Below, in pieces: positions 34,853-46,779 of a stretch of DNA of 49,473 nucleotides. Within the stretch, counting starts at the first letter, position 1, and each line of letters begins with the position of its first letter. The DNA comes from Antrodiella citrinella (Eukaryota; Basidiomycota; Agaricomycetes; Polyporales; Steccherinaceae), in the NCBI GenBank assembly GCA_004802725.1, contig SGPM01000207.1, forward strand, positions 1 through 49,473, given 5' to 3'. The translations under genes and the position numbers were made by a program. A model generated the notes under the pieces. The model was not told where the DNA came from. It saw only the letters and a list, made by a program, of their open reading frames with translations, and searched no databases.

Positions 34853-36154
34853 ATGATGCGCATAGGATTTCTCAACCGTCTCAAACCCACGAGCACGTCT
34901 TTCGACAAGCCAGCCGAGCCCCAACCGCCTGTGACCCCCATTGTTTTGACATACCCTTCCATGAAGATTCCGCGTATCCCGCCAGAGCTCACGGATCGAA
35001 TTATCGACCACTTGCACAATGACGCGCCCACGCTGAGATCATGCTCTCGTGTGAGCAAGTCATGGCTTCCTAGATCTCGCTACTACTCCTGGCATTTCGT
35101 CGAGCTCAACCTGAAGAATTGGGCTACATTTGAGCACATTTTGCGAGAGGACCCTGACATAGGGTATCTCGTAAGAGCTCTCAGGACGACCGTATACTTC
35201 TTCGAGGAGAAACCGAATTGGGTGGACGAAAATCTTCCGCGCATTGCGCGATGGCTACCAGCAGTTGAGGAACTGACTCTGGCTGGCAACGGAACTTACC
35301 GTGCCGTACCATTCCACGCCTTCCCTGCCGTTCGGAAACTCTCTGTCCGTGAATGCGAGTTTACGGACGTGAACGAGTTCATCACACTTCTTCACCACCT
35401 CCCTGTAGTGGAAGAGTTATTCAGTGACGGCGTCCTCGTAGGCAGCAGCGCCTCGCTGGCGAAGCTTCCAAAATGCCTATCGAGGCCGAAGCTCAGGAAG
35501 ATCGAGTTGCACGACACACGTCTCGATCCACATCTGTTCTGGGGTTGGATGACGGGGGAAGGCATGCACGAGCATGTCGAGTCCATTATCTTGCTCCCTC
35601 AGCACAAGGGGGCCCTGATTCCCATTGGCAAATTCATCGATGCCACTGGCCCGCGTCTCAAGCACTTTGAGATCGCGATGACCGCTCTACAGCTTCAGGG
35701 TGGTTATAGCGGTGCGTTCCAGTCTGAAGTTACATATACAGCCTTCGAACTAAGACGCGATCTAGCAGACGTTATCGGGCCTTTCTTCAACCTTGCTTCC
35801 GCTACAGGTTTGCGGACGATTGAATTCGGTTCTCCAGCAGATTATGCGTCCCGCTATGGCTCAGATGACACATCCTTCTCCTGGATATCGATGATGCTCG
35901 CCCAGACCGCATCTCCGGTGATAGAGGAGGTCACATTGTCGCTGAGCCAGGGAGACTTGCTCGGCCTCGGGACGGCGGAGTGGAAGCATACCGTGACGAC
36001 GTTGTTATCGGACAGATTCAGAACCCTGAAGAGGGTTCGTATGCGGATATTGGGGCCCGACAAGAGCTCTACGGATATCCGGAGGATCCTTGAGATGCAG
36101 TTGAAAAGTTTGGAGGCGCGAAAGGTGCTGGAGTTTGATATGCCAGAGCACTGA
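34853..36154 (+). CDS. F-box / LRR-like protein (copy 1)
   Basis: Probable substrate receptor for an SCF ubiquitin ligase, of the expanded F-box families of mushrooms. The F-box begins at IPRIPPELTDRIIDHLHND and continues through LRSCSRVSKSWLPRSRYY; the rest is a degenerate leucine-rich solenoid (for example VEELTLAGNGTYRA, VRKLSVRECEF, LRTIEFGSPADYASRYGSDD). The frame is open from 34820 but starts there with GTG; the first ATG is 34853 (433 residues), and the ATG at 34962 just before the F-box is also possible. It is clearly related to the minus-strand F-box gene beyond Usb1. At 35711-35740 a 30-nt in-frame segment, bounded by GTGCGT and ATACAG, stands where that paralog has a true intron. 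I treat it as coding because 30 nt is below the usual minimum intron size. Confidence 0.85.
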   Translation: MMRIGFLNRLKPTSTSFDKPAEPQPPVTPIVLTYPSMKIPRIPPELTDRIIDHLHNDAPTLRSCSRVSKSWLPRSRYYSWHFVELNLKNWATFEHILREDPDIGYLVRALRTTVYFFEEKPNWVDENLPRIARWLPAVEELTLAGNGTYRAVPFHAFPAVRKLSVRECEFTDVNEFITLLHHLPVVEELFSDGVLVGSSASLAKLPKCLSRPKLRKIELHDTRLDPHLFWGWMTGEGMHEHVESIILLPQHKGALIPIGKFIDATGPRLKHFEIAMTALQLQGGYSGAFQSEVTYTAFELRRDLADVIGPFFNLASATGLRTIEFGSPADYASRYGSDDTSFSWISMMLAQTASPVIEEVTLSLSQGDLLGLGTAEWKHTVTTLLSDRFRTLKRVRMRILGPDKSSTDIRRILEMQLKSLEARKVLEFDMPEH

Positions 36155-36545
36155 TATTTTGGAACGGAAAGCATTCGGGACTCTGCTGGGGAAAGTTGAT
36201 CCATCATCACAATTTTCGGTGTACGTGCTAGTGGCTCATGATTCGGGGATCTGATATTCTCTTCTAATGTATAAGATACAGTCACTGGTGCGAGCTCGTA
36301 GTCGTAGGTCGTGGAAGTACTGACGACGAATGCAATTTGAATTGGAACTGGGTACGCTACTTCACGTGAGCATGCTTACCTCTGATTATCGAGTAAACGT
36401 TAAACGCCTGCCCTGCTAAAACGAAATCAAAGACAGGCTCGTCGGACTTGCACAACTCGCACGTCCCTCGTTCTCAATAACACACCGGATCCCCCTGAGA
36501 GTCGCACAACTTCCACGACTTCCGTTGATGTTTTGACCACCAGAG
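36155..36545. other. Intergenic spacer between F-box gene 1 and usb1
   Basis: About 390 bases containing the 3' end of the F-box gene and the usb1 promoter. No gene, RNA or repeat seen. Confidence 0.5.
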
Positions 36546-37721
36546 ATGAAACGGGGTCTTCCGCTGGTGGCATACGGCAGCTCGGACGAGGAAGATGCGA
36601 GCGATGAGGTGGAGGAAACGGAGGCGGCTCCACCTCCAAAGAAACGGTGTGTATCACTCAAAATCATATGCATGATGCCACCATTCTTCTGTTTGGCTGT
36701 GCTGATGTTAGCCCGACAGGAAACTTCCAGCATTATCATCTGCACTATTGCCTACGGTGCCTCTAGACAACCCCAGCCTACACGAAGGTCGCGTCCGGAC
36801 CACCCCGCATGTGGAGGGACAGTATGCAGCCTATGTATACATCCCTATCCAGCTTGAACGAAAGTCTAGCCTATCAAAGTTACTCCGGAGGATCTTCGCG
36901 CGGGCGAAAGAGACAGCACCGACCTTACATTCCATCGGCAATTTTGAGGAGCAGAAGAACGGTGAATTGGCTGAGCTGCACGTGTCGTTGTCGAGGCCCA
37001 TATTTCTGAGGGCACATCAGAGGGATGATTTGAAGCGTGCAGTCAAGCAGATCGCCAGGTCTTGTCATCCGTACGTTTTTTCGTCAGTTCATCTCATGCC
37101 GCACATCAGTCTTGTCTGAAGTTCTGGTGTCGATCTTGGGTCGTAACATCGTGCATGTGAAGATTTGACGCGTCATTCGCGACATTCTCAAACCTTGAAA
37201 ACGACGAGCGGACCAGGGCGTTCCTAACCGTTGAGATTGGTGCAGGGCACGTAGAGGTATGTATCCCCGTGTTACTTCACAGTCTGCGTTGAAATGACAC
37301 CGTACAGCTCTCAGTGATGACTGAAGCTCTTGTGCCGATGTTGAGATATATACGACAGAAAGAGTTCTATGCTCAGCCTCGGTTTCACGCGTCAATCGCG
37401 TGGGCACTTCTTTCATCGCCTCCTAAGTCTTCCAACACCCAGGATTCCAGTGTCGAACCCGCAGATGCCGTTACTCCAGCTGCTACTCCTCTCTCAGACA
37501 TGCCCACGTCGCTCGAATCTTTGGACTCCGAGGCACGTAGTCAAACTGACGAGTCAAAACAGTTCCCTCAGATTGAATGCTTGCCCCCTGACCTCATCTC
37601 TATGTTGAAGAATGAGTTTGGTGCTGCGTTGGTCGACCACACGACCGCGACGTTCTATATCAACACTGTCTGTGTGAGGATCGGGAGGGAAGTCAGTCGA
37701 TGGAGATTGGGAAGTCAATGA
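36546..37721 (+). CDS. usb1: U6 snRNA 3'-phosphodiesterase Usb1 (Mpn1)
   Basis: Nuclear 2H-family exonuclease that trims the oligo(U) tail of U6 snRNA and leaves a protective end, keeping U6 stable for splicing. Exons 36546-36646, 36720-37070, 37163-37256 and 37308-37721 give 319 residues. Both catalytic HxS motifs are present: HVS at 121-123 (ELHVSLSRP) and HAS at 209-211 (RFHASIAW). The N-terminus has the usual LVAYGSSDEED start followed by PPKKR, and GQYAAYVYIPI begins the catalytic fold; FATFSNLENDERTRAFL is also typical. After the second motif there is a roughly 50-residue Ser/Thr/Pro-rich insert before the last strands, longer than in yeast or human Usb1. The end VDHTTATFYINTVCVRIGRE gives the final strands. 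It is single copy here and lies between two inverted F-box paralogs. Confidence 0.93.
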
Positions 37722-37970
37722 CATGTTGCGCAATGGCCAAAATTTGAGTGAAGTACAGGTATAGAGGGTACATCGCCGTATGCGTACACTGTGTTTTCCA
37801 AGTTTTCTACACCAAACTGGCTGAGCCATTTGATGTATGAACCGTTCTACCCTTCCGCCATGAGACCCTGGGTTCTGTGTAGTGTACATACATTGATGGT
37901 AGGAGGACAATACACTCCTATGCACGAACGTCAGTAGATGGTCTGAAGAAGACACGCAATGCGCACCAAT

Positions 37971-39215
37971 TTAATATTCCGGATCAGGGTCGTCGTCAAA
38001 ATGCAGTATATTTCTGCTATTGAGCTCAGTGAGCGTAGTCTTTATGGTTTCAATTATAATTTCGCAAGAAGCGGGACGTCCCCAGACGTGGAACGTGATC
38101 TTCTTCAGCGACGAGAATCTTGATTCTTTCAACAAGTCTGACATCCGCACCCAATCCTCCCCCGTAACAGCCTCTTCGTCTCCGGACCACAAGTAGAACA
38201 CCAGATGCTCGAGAGAAGAGGATACATCATCCACAACTGCGAGAATCCATTCGAATGAGAGGTCGTCGGCACCGTATTGTTCGGCGTAGAGAGCGGGAGA
38301 GCTAAACTCGAGAGATTCTAAGTTGGTGAGCGAGGAAATTCCAATGAGCGAACGCAGATCCTCTACAGCCGGGTAATGAAAGCCGCAGTCAGACAACTCT
38401 CATTACTTTTAAGGTCAAGATAGCATACCTGCAAACGCAGTGTCCGACTTCAGTGTCACCATTCCGATTTTCAGGTGTTTAATCGCCGGTCCCGCATGTT
38501 GCACCAGCTTGCCGATGGAATCCAAGGCCGCACGTTGAAGCGGCACCAGCGTCAGACTTTCAATGCCATGCAAGTTATTGGAGATCAACCAGTCAACGAG
38601 AGGGGGTCCGTGAAGTCTGCTGCTGGAAAATTCGAACACTTTAGGGGCCTTCTTCAGCTTCGGAGGGACAGGTGCGAGCGTCTGACTCATTCCTATCTGA
38701 ACGTCGCGCAGACGAATCACATCCACATGCGGGAAAGAGCCAACAGCGGAGACGAACTCGTTCATGGAGTACATCTGACAGTGCGTGAGACAGAGCTCAC
38801 GGACGGATGTGAGGTTGCTGAACGCGGCAGCCCTGTACTCGCCATTGCCTTTCAAGTGCAACAACGTGACATGGGGCATCTTGGGAACCATTCGGGGTAG
38901 TCTGTCGTCGACCCATGTCGGATATCGCTCGAAGGTCGAGACCGATACATGCAGGTCGCGCACGTAGACACCAACGTCTGGGGAAGTGTTTAGGAGCCTC
39001 TCGAAGCTCTCGCCGGTGCGCTGGTTGAGACTGACGAAGCGGAAGCGGTAATAGCGAGACCTCCTGAGAAAGGCACGGCAGATGAGACTGCACGTCCTGA
39101 GAGTCGCAGTATCGTCGTGCATGAAATCGATGACTCTGTCCGTCAGATCCAACGGCAGCTTGGCCGTGGCTGCGATTGTGGCGTCCGCGGGGAGGCCAGG
39201 GACACCTATAAGCAT
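37971..39215 (-). CDS. F-box / LRR-like protein (copy 2, inverted paralog)
   Basis: Two exons, 39215-38429 and 38362-37971, give 392 residues. The F-box runs from LPLDLTDRVIDFMHDD through LRTCSLICRAFLRRSRYY. Shared words with copy 1 (PTWVDDRLPRM versus PNWVDENLPRI, GNGEYRA versus GNGTYRA, LYAEQYGADDLSFEWI versus DYASRYGSDDTSFSWI) show common origin, though overall identity looks only about 35-40 percent. The 66-nt intron falls between TAFA and EDLRSLIG. Likely role: substrate adaptor in SCF ubiquitination; the target is unknown. It lies head to head with the METTL25-like gene, 221 bases apart, and tail to tail with usb1. Confidence 0.85.
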
Positions 39216-39436
39216 CTAAGTACTTTGTTGTGAAGCGGTCCATGTGCACCGACTTACGCATAGCTGTGCTGTCACCGCCGCCGTCCTCTCCGGAAGGTGA
39301 AGGGGATCAAGAGAGACGATCGCCCCAATGCGAGAAGACGCGTACTGCAATCTAATCAGTTCGCAGATTAGATCGAGCAAGCCGTTTGTCCTCCGATTGC
39401 GGTGGCCTCTCTCGAGCCTGAGGCAGCACATCATCA

Positions 39437-41312
39437 ATGGTCCAGGATGGTATCCGTGAAGACCCAACTCCTACCTTGTCCGAACTAGTTTCTTTCCTAC
39501 AACGCGACGATGTGGCGACCTTCTTTGCCACACATCCCAATCAGCTGACTTCACCTGTGTTCTCGCCGCCATCCGAATGGGCATCGTGGTGGCACTGGGC
39601 AGCCGGGAACGACGGCGATGGCGATGTGCACGAGGGCTGCGAAAGGTGGCTTCTAGTGTGGCGTTACTACGCCGCCCCACACCAGCAAAGGAAAGATCCA
39701 GAGTTTCAGGCAGTCCCGGAGCCATTGAGGGATCTGGTTGGGATGGCCAGAAAGTTACGACTGTCACGAAGGTACGTGATGTGTCTTATCCAGCGCATGC
39801 CGAGATGAACTGTATGTATGATAGGGCACGCAACCTTGGTCCAGAGGCAAACATGCGTGGCAGCAACTCCAATGGTCAGTCACCGAAGAAAGCGCACGAA
39901 GTGGAACGCATGACGACCTACGTATCGGGACTGTTGTCTGGTCTATCAAAGCACCACGCCACTCCTGTCCAACATGTTGTTGATATAGGTGCCGGGCAAG
40001 TGAGTAAGCACCTTTCTGTAACACAAACATTCGTCCGCCCTTGCTTCCATGGATTCATCTGTTTGCCTCTCTCCATCAATGTTACCAGATCCAGTGCAGT
40101 TTCGCTGGTTCTGGTCGTCGTGTTCCGCAGCTGCTTATTTTTTGACCTCTGAAGGCGTATCTTTCCAGAGCCCTACGTGACCACCTCCGCCTCAAAGTTT
40201 TGGCCCTCGACTGGAGCGATGTTCAGTCCAGGGGTGCAGAGAAGAAGGAGCAAGGGAAAACCCGTCCTCCCGAGAACCCATCTACCAATTCGCCGTCGAA
40301 CTTCTATCATGATGAAAGCCATTTAGACCCACCGGGATCATTGGTCTACAAAACTGTCAACACAACCTCGAACACACTACTCAGTGCAACGACCGAGTGG
40401 ATTGGCGGCGGCCGCGACTCGTCAGAGTCACGAGAGCTTGACAGGACAACCCTCAGCCATTCGTCTGCAGTTCAGTCTGACGCAGTTCCTGTGCTGTTTG
40501 TGGCTTTGCATGCATGTGGCTCTCTCACGCTCGACATCTTACGCGCAATGGTGGCACAGAATCGGGACGTATCTGGTCTAATAGGGTGGACTCCTACAGC
40601 TTCCATAATTGTCGGATGTTGCTACAACATGCTGCGACCAGAAGGTGTGTGCGCTAATCGGATATGAACTTCATATAAGTCCAGCTCATTGCATTTCATA
40701 GACCGGGTCCTGAAGAGTGATACGTCTAATGAACTGGTTCTTTCCCCGAATCATCTGCAACTGGCAGCGCAGACGCCGAGTCAGTGGGGCTCGTCAGCGC
40801 AGAAGTTGACGGAAACCAAGCTTGCAATACGGAAGGTCGCCTGGCGAGCGCTGCTTGAGAGTCTGACGACACAGGAAGCTCAGGTGGGCCGGGATGGCGA
40901 GACAACGGCAGGATCCGACGGAGGCAAAGCTCGTCTTGGAAGACTCAATGACGCGGCGTACGCGGACTGGAGCAGATTCCTGACTACTGCACAGCAGAAG
41001 ATGGGATTTCGTCCTGTCAGTTCGGATGTCAGCAGACGCAACTCTGCACTCGAAAGTCAAGTGAGCGTATTCCAAGTGATACGGTGCCTCCTGGGACCGG
41101 TGGTAGAGTCTGCAATCCTGCTGAGCCGCTTGCGGTGGTTGCAAACTGAACTTCGAGTGAGTCTCCTCGACATCTGGACAAGTAGCTTGCCTGACGTACC
41201 CGAAAAGCACACGGGTCTCGCGGTGGAATTGGTTAACCTGTTTGACCAAAATACTGGCAGTGGACGGAATGTCGCTATTGTAGTCAACCGGTGCTCTGAT
41301 TGCGTAGAATGA
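39437..41312 (+). CDS. METTL25/RRNAD1-type methyltransferase (Methyltransf_32)
   Basis: Putative SAM-dependent methyltransferase of the METTL25 family; the substrate in fungi is not established. Exons 39437-39771, 39825-39999, 40155-40644, 40702-41156 and 41208-41312 give 519 residues. Key motifs: SPKKAHEVERM, SAM motif I VVDIGAGQ-AYLSRAL (about 163-177, split by an intron), LKVLALDWSDVQ, ALHACGSLTLDILR, and IVGCCYNMLRPE. The C-terminal segment FQVIRCLLGPVVESAILLSRLRWLQ and VNLFDQNTGSGRNVAIV matches the family end. The family usually has IGSGKG in motif I; here it is IGAGQA. A Ser/Pro/Lys-rich insert separates motif I from LHACG. The last intron (41157-41207) is 51 nt, in frame and free of stops, so it could be retained, adding 17 residues. 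No signal or membrane segment is seen. Confidence 0.85.
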
Positions 41313-41609
41313 TGGCAGTTGCTGTAGTGTTGTACTCGCAGCCACCTGAAAAAAAATGCAAAGCTGGATTTGTTGTTTTTGCTTAGTCATTCTGTGACAT
41401 ACCGGATACGGCCGGTGCTGTGAGCGTGTGGCGCGCGCCGTCGGACTCGGTGTCTCAGTCTCAGAGTCATCGTCAGCCCTCCATCCCGACCTCGTCCTCA
41501 CCGTCTCCACCGTCCTCGCCATCGTCTTCACTGACGACCAGCAACGTTCCACTGACGATCCCATTTCTAGCCTACATCCTCATTGTAATATCCTTCCTTT
41601 CCCTCTCCA

Positions 41610-44600
41610 ATGGGCCAGTCTGCCTCTCGGTCGCACAGGCAGTCGCCGGCAGCATCTCCGAGATGTGCTGATTCAACCCCGAACGACCCCTCGTCCTCTC
41701 ACACCAGTGATCAGGTCTCGTCATCGTCGGGCACCCCAGTGTCCTCTACAAGTGCGGCGAAGAAGTCACGTCGACGCAGTGTACTCAATTTCGTTTCTCG
41801 TTCATCCTCAACTACCTCTTCGGAACAGCAGGATAAGGACGAGTCGCCTCAACGACATTCTACGTCTCTGCGCAAGAGATGGCGGTCATCGCGACGTTTT
41901 TCCAAAGCTCACGCCTCCCTCGAGGCCATGAACGAGCCCTCCTCGTCAAAGGACTCGAACATTCCCGAAGGCGCGTATGATCACACCCATAATGAGTTGC
42001 CAATCACGCCAGTCGAAACTCAAATCCTCGCCGGTCCCTCTCATTCAAGTCGACCATCCACTCCATTCCCTACCTCCCGACCTACCACCCCTCACACCGA
42101 AGCCCCATCAGATGTACAGGCTGAAGGGTTATCCTCAGAGGAGCGACAGCTCAGCGAGAACATCGGTAACTGGCTTAGTGGATCTCCGCAGACGGTCGCT
42201 GGCAACCTCCATGAGACAGAGACGAACTCTTCTACGAGACCAGTACATCCGGACAGCGTTGACATAGAGCGCGAGATTAATGAGCTGTTGTCGTCTCATC
42301 CGGAGACAAGTGGCGTAGACAACGCGTCCTCTGGACCGTCCGGTGCAAGTACAGAGACTCCAGGAAGACCGGTTGACCTCGCAGCCCCGCCACAAGCCCC
42401 TTCGCGACATTTCCCACCTCCTGGAACTCTGGTCGTCGTGCAAGGCGTCGTCAACACGACGGACGCTCCGCAGAACTCGACTCGGACAGTCAATACGTCC
42501 GCTCCACTGCCTCCAGCCCCGCAGTCTCTCTTGCCTTCCACCACCTCACAGCGTCGCTCGTCGTCTGCCCCTCGATCCTCACGATCGGCGACCGCAGGAG
42601 AGGGCAGTAGAAGGATTGGGTTATCGTCGCTGATGCCGCGACCGAGTAGCATGATCAGCCGACGACCTTCTACATCCAGTCGAGTCTCCTCCGTCCCAGG
42701 CTCTAACCGAGACACTGATCCTCCCTCATCGTCCGGTCCAATTCCAGTTCACGCTCACGAAAGCACGTCGTCTTCAGACTCGGTCGAAAGTAGCAGTGAT
42801 GATAACGATACTGCAACGCCAACGGATTCCGAGGCTGGGGGTCACACACTCTCCCCAGGTAGCATAGATGTGCTTGGGACATTACTCAGGTATGCGAGAC
42901 ATTGCTAATTAATTGCTGTCTTACTAATTGCATGTGCTTTCAGCGTGGCGGCTGCCGCTACAGCAGCCTCTCTGTTCTCCCCCGGGTTTTCCAACTCTAA
43001 TCATCTCAACGGACCTTCTCCTGCTACGGGAAGACCCATGTCTCCTACTCCGACAGCAGGGCTGGGTGGATTTGGTGGATTGAATCAACTTGCGGAACTC
43101 AGTCTGGACCACTCTCCTGGGACTGAGCCTCCTCCTCCGCCTCAAACCGAACCATCCCAGAGTGATCGCGATGCTAGGGATCGGATACGAGGTGTTTGGG
43201 AGAACTTCCGAGACAGACTTGGTCTGGGTGCGCGAGGAGCTAGTCCTGGAATTATCCCTGCTGGGCCTCCCACTACCGGAGATGAAGAGCCTTCCACCGA
43301 CCGAGGATATGCACAATCGGCCCGAATGAGACCAGGGGAGCTGATGTTGGCTGAGATGGCAAGGGCATTGAACGCTGGTCTTGGTCTTACTGGCTCGAGT
43401 GAGCGTCGGTCATCAGCTGACCAGAACATGTCATCTGGCGCAGATCGAGCTGGTGGGCGTGCCTCTCCCCAGACGACTGACGCAGGAGAACGACGTCCTC
43501 TTTCACCAGATCCTGGCTTTGAGGAATTCCTGACAAGTCTGCAAGCGGATCTCAGGACAGTCCTATCCAGCCACCCTCCAACCGAAGATGCACCGTCAGT
43601 GCCTGACCACACTCGGCCGTCTGTGAGTAGGTTACCGCAACACGACGTTGATGTTCCCGCCGACGTCCTACCTCTTGCCGACGACGACGCCGATTCCGAT
43701 GTCGAAGAGGATACTCATCCTTCACCTACACCGACAGAACGACCTATGCATCATACACGTACACCTACGCCTATTCCCCCACCTACTACGCTCCCTCATG
43801 TTCCATCTTCTGACAACGAGGATGAGAACCCACCATCAGGCGAGCGTCGACAGCCTGCCATTAATTTATGGCGCGTCTATCGATTCCCACCGATTCCTGC
43901 ACCGCCTGGGCACGCGTTACGCATGAGTGTCCTGCCTCAACCAGGAGGTCCTCAGGAAAGTACTCCCATCTCTCCACTCGCTGTTCCCGCAGCTCCTGGA
44001 TTGGACCCTTCGCCATATACGCGGTCTGCTCCATCCTCCGCTACCTCCTTATCATCTGGTCCAGATCAACAACCGTCGGCCCCCCAGAACGTTGTGGTCC
44101 CAGTCATTGTCGTTGGCTTGCAATCTGTGGACACAGCGGACCGCGCTGACTTTGAAGACGGGTCAGGCATGCCTCAAGACGAGATCAATGGAAATGACGA
44201 AACCGATTTTGAAACGGAGGACTTTAGCGAGCCGCCTCATGATTCTACAGCCAATGGTAGACCGGCGACCCCACGCGGTCGATCATGGCAGAGTCGTGCG
44301 GCAAATGCGTTGAGAGGTCTCAGACCCGGACGCCGGAGTTCGACAGGCAGACGGGCCAGCGAGAGCGCGGGTTCAAGGACATTCCTGATCTATGTCATTG
44401 GAGGTACGTGTCAGATCGTGCAAGCTTACGATCGGTGCTTACGCGGTTTTTGCAGGGTACTATCCACCAAATCACCATGTTGTGACTGGGTCCGATAGTT
44501 TGGATTCCTACGAGGCGTTGTGGTGAGTGCATATATGCGCAAATCATGAAAAGTCGATACTAATAGGTCTCACATCAGGGAACTGGCCGATCTTCTTGGC

Positions 44601-45035
44601 CAAGTCAAACCCCCAGTGGCCACCCGGGACGATATTGAAAAGTCTGGCTTGGAGATCGTGAAAGCTTCAGAGATGAAGCATCACGAGGAAGAAGGCCGGA
44701 TAGCTTCAAATTGTATGGAAAGGGTATGTCTGAAAGAATACGCTTCAATGGCTCGTCGATTGACCATATTCATTACAGTGTCTTATATGCTTGGATGACT
44801 ATGAGCCCGAGCAGAATGTCCGTGTGATGACCTGTCGGCATGCGTTCCACAAGGATTGCGTCGACAAGTGGTTGCAAATCGGTCGTAATAATTGCCCTGC
44901 GTGTCGTTCAAAAGTAAGTCGTGTTTTCTCGTAAAATGTCCCATCTCTGACGCGAAGTTATCACAGGGTGTCTCAACATCAAATGACTCTACGCCTCCTC
45001 CTCCTCTACCTCCCCATGCTAATCCGATTCTCTGA
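41610..45035 (+). CDS. RING-H2 ubiquitin ligase, long disordered, with N-myristoylation signal
   Basis: Probable membrane-tethered E3 ubiquitin ligase. Exons 41610-42889, 42944-44403, 44456-44522, 44579-44723, 44779-44913 and 44967-45035 give 1051 residues. The first residues MGQSASR fit an N-myristoylation site (Gly2, Ser6). Residues 7 to about 880 are Ser/Pro/Thr-rich and disordered, with basic clusters (KKSRRRS, RKRWRSSRR). A conserved-looking block near 890-980 (FLIYVIGG, YYPPNHHVVTG, LWELADLLGQVKPP) precedes the RING-H2 finger at 985-1026: C985, C988, C1003, H1005, H1008, C1011, C1023, C1026, with all eight ligands present and the E2-contact Ile987 and Trp1015 in place. The tail is short and Pro-rich. 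The RING exon begins exactly at its first Cys. I know similar fungal proteins but no named yeast orthologue. Confidence 0.9.
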
Positions 45036-45436
45036 TTCGCTGTCTACATATTCTTCTTGCATGCGCTGATCTTTCGGACTAGTTGGTTATCTTAAGTGCA
45101 CGTTTCCTCTCATTTTCCATTATCTGCATGTCGTCACCCCTCTCTGTAGCATTCCTCTCTGCCGTCCTCTCCAACGAGTATCCTAGTACAGCATGAATCG
45201 TTTCATTGATTCCTTTCGTTGCAACCTCACTCTCTCGCTTTCACGCTTTCTGCTTACCCCGCATCCCAGATAACCAAGTAGCTTAACCTCAATACATTTG
45301 GCACTCGTGCTACTTCTATGCGACACTCTTGCTCTCAGTTTTGGGGTGAAGTTGTACATTATGTTCATTGTTCCAATAGAAAAATACAAATGTAGACTCT
45401 TCTCGACGTACAACGACAGCTCTCGGTTTGGTCGCT
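45036..45436. other. Convergent 3' region between RING-H2 gene and ureG
   Basis: About 400 bases between two gene ends that face each other; pyrimidine-rich at the left, AT-richer on the right. Probably only 3' untranslated sequence; no gene seen. Confidence 0.5.
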
Positions 45437-46565
45437 TCATTCAGTTGGTACACCTCCAGGGTTACCGGGGCTACCAGCTGCTCTCCAAGCTGCGAGAACA
45501 AGGTCAACCACATCGGAAACACCGTCGCCTTTCCGGACACTAGTGAAGAGGGTTGGTCCGTCTCCGCGCATGAGCTTGGAATCGCGTTGCATGACTTCAA
45601 GAGAAGCGCCAACATAGGGAGCCAGGTCGATCTGTACAAGGACGGAACTAAGTTTCTTGTTCGATCTGACTTTGAATAACGCACCTTGTTGATGACCAGT
45701 AAATCTGACTGTGAGATCCCCGGTCCACCTTTCCTAGGGATCTTGTCGCCTCCCTACGTGACAGCATCTTCAGCCTTGGACATACGTACGTCCAATCGAG
45801 CACTTACGGCAACATCGATCACGTAAATGATATAATCTGCCAACTCCCTCGAGTAGTTCGCAGCGAGGTTGTCTCCGCCACTCTCGACGAAGAGGAGCTG
45901 ACAACCGAATTTAGCTTGGAGGGTCTCGAGGGCACCCATGTTCGCGCTGATGTCCTCCCGGATGGCGGCGTGAGGGCACCCTCCGGTCTCAATGGCAAGG
46001 ATCCGAGAAGCAGGGAGGGCTTTGTTCTTGATCAAGAACTCCTGATCTTCACGAGTGAAGATGTCGTTCGTTACGGTGGCTGTAATTGACACGATGATTG
46101 CGGTCAGAAGCTGGGGAGGTTATGAATAGAATGATAGTCTGCGCACCAATGTTATAGTCCGCCCGCATACGTTGACAGAGAGCCAGCGTGAGTGCTGTCT
46201 TCCCGGATCCGACAGGACTGTGCGTGTGGATATGAGCTGCCGCTACCTCCTAGATCGAGAGGTGGTGCATTACCCGCCAATTCCTACGGTGAAGCCTCGT
46301 TCTTCGAAGCTTCTGGACTGATAATTTGGCATATCCCGTTCAGAGAACTTGCCTATATAGTTACGCGTTCATTAACAGTCTGCAATTGAAGCGAGCTAGG
46401 AAACATACCAGGGTTATCAAGATGCTCGTGGGTATGACCATGTTCGCCTCCCTGGTCATGACTGTGGACCGGGCCAGAAGGATCGTGTGAGTGAGCCAAA
46501 GGTGGACTTTGACTCGCCACAGTGGCCGAGAGGTTATTGATGAACTGTACTGTCTCTTTGTTCAT
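45437..46565 (-). CDS. ureG: Urease accessory GTPase UreG
   Basis: SIMIBI-class GTPase that delivers nickel to urease together with UreD and UreF proteins in the cytosol. Exons 46565-46409, 46352-46274, 46217-46147, 46079-45808, 45753-45685 and 45631-45437 give 280 residues. The N-terminus carries a His-rich metal-binding stretch ([13 protein letters not shown]), as in plant and fungal UreG. The P-loop GGPVGSGKT is at about 78-86, split by an intron; the nickel-binding CPH motif is at 137-139 (ETGGCPH), followed by ESGGDNL (168-174) and the guanine-specificity motif INKID (214-218). The start is the ATG at 46565 (MNKETVQF), the first in the exon. All catalytic motifs are intact, which implies that the fungus has active urease; the urease gene itself is not in the window. 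Confidence 0.95.
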
Positions 46566-46779
46566 AACTTGAGTGATGGAAGACGGCAGAGAGCTCGGAG
46601 TTCTGAAGATGGCGGAAGCAACTTCAAAGTTCAAACCATATAGATAAGATAGCAGTATCCGATCACATCTAGATCGTCACACCACCAACGTCCCTGACAT
46701 CTAGGTTCGCTGTAGCGAGGAGTGGGGAGGTCATATTATGAGAAGTATCTATGGTACTAGCATACCGAACGAGACAATG

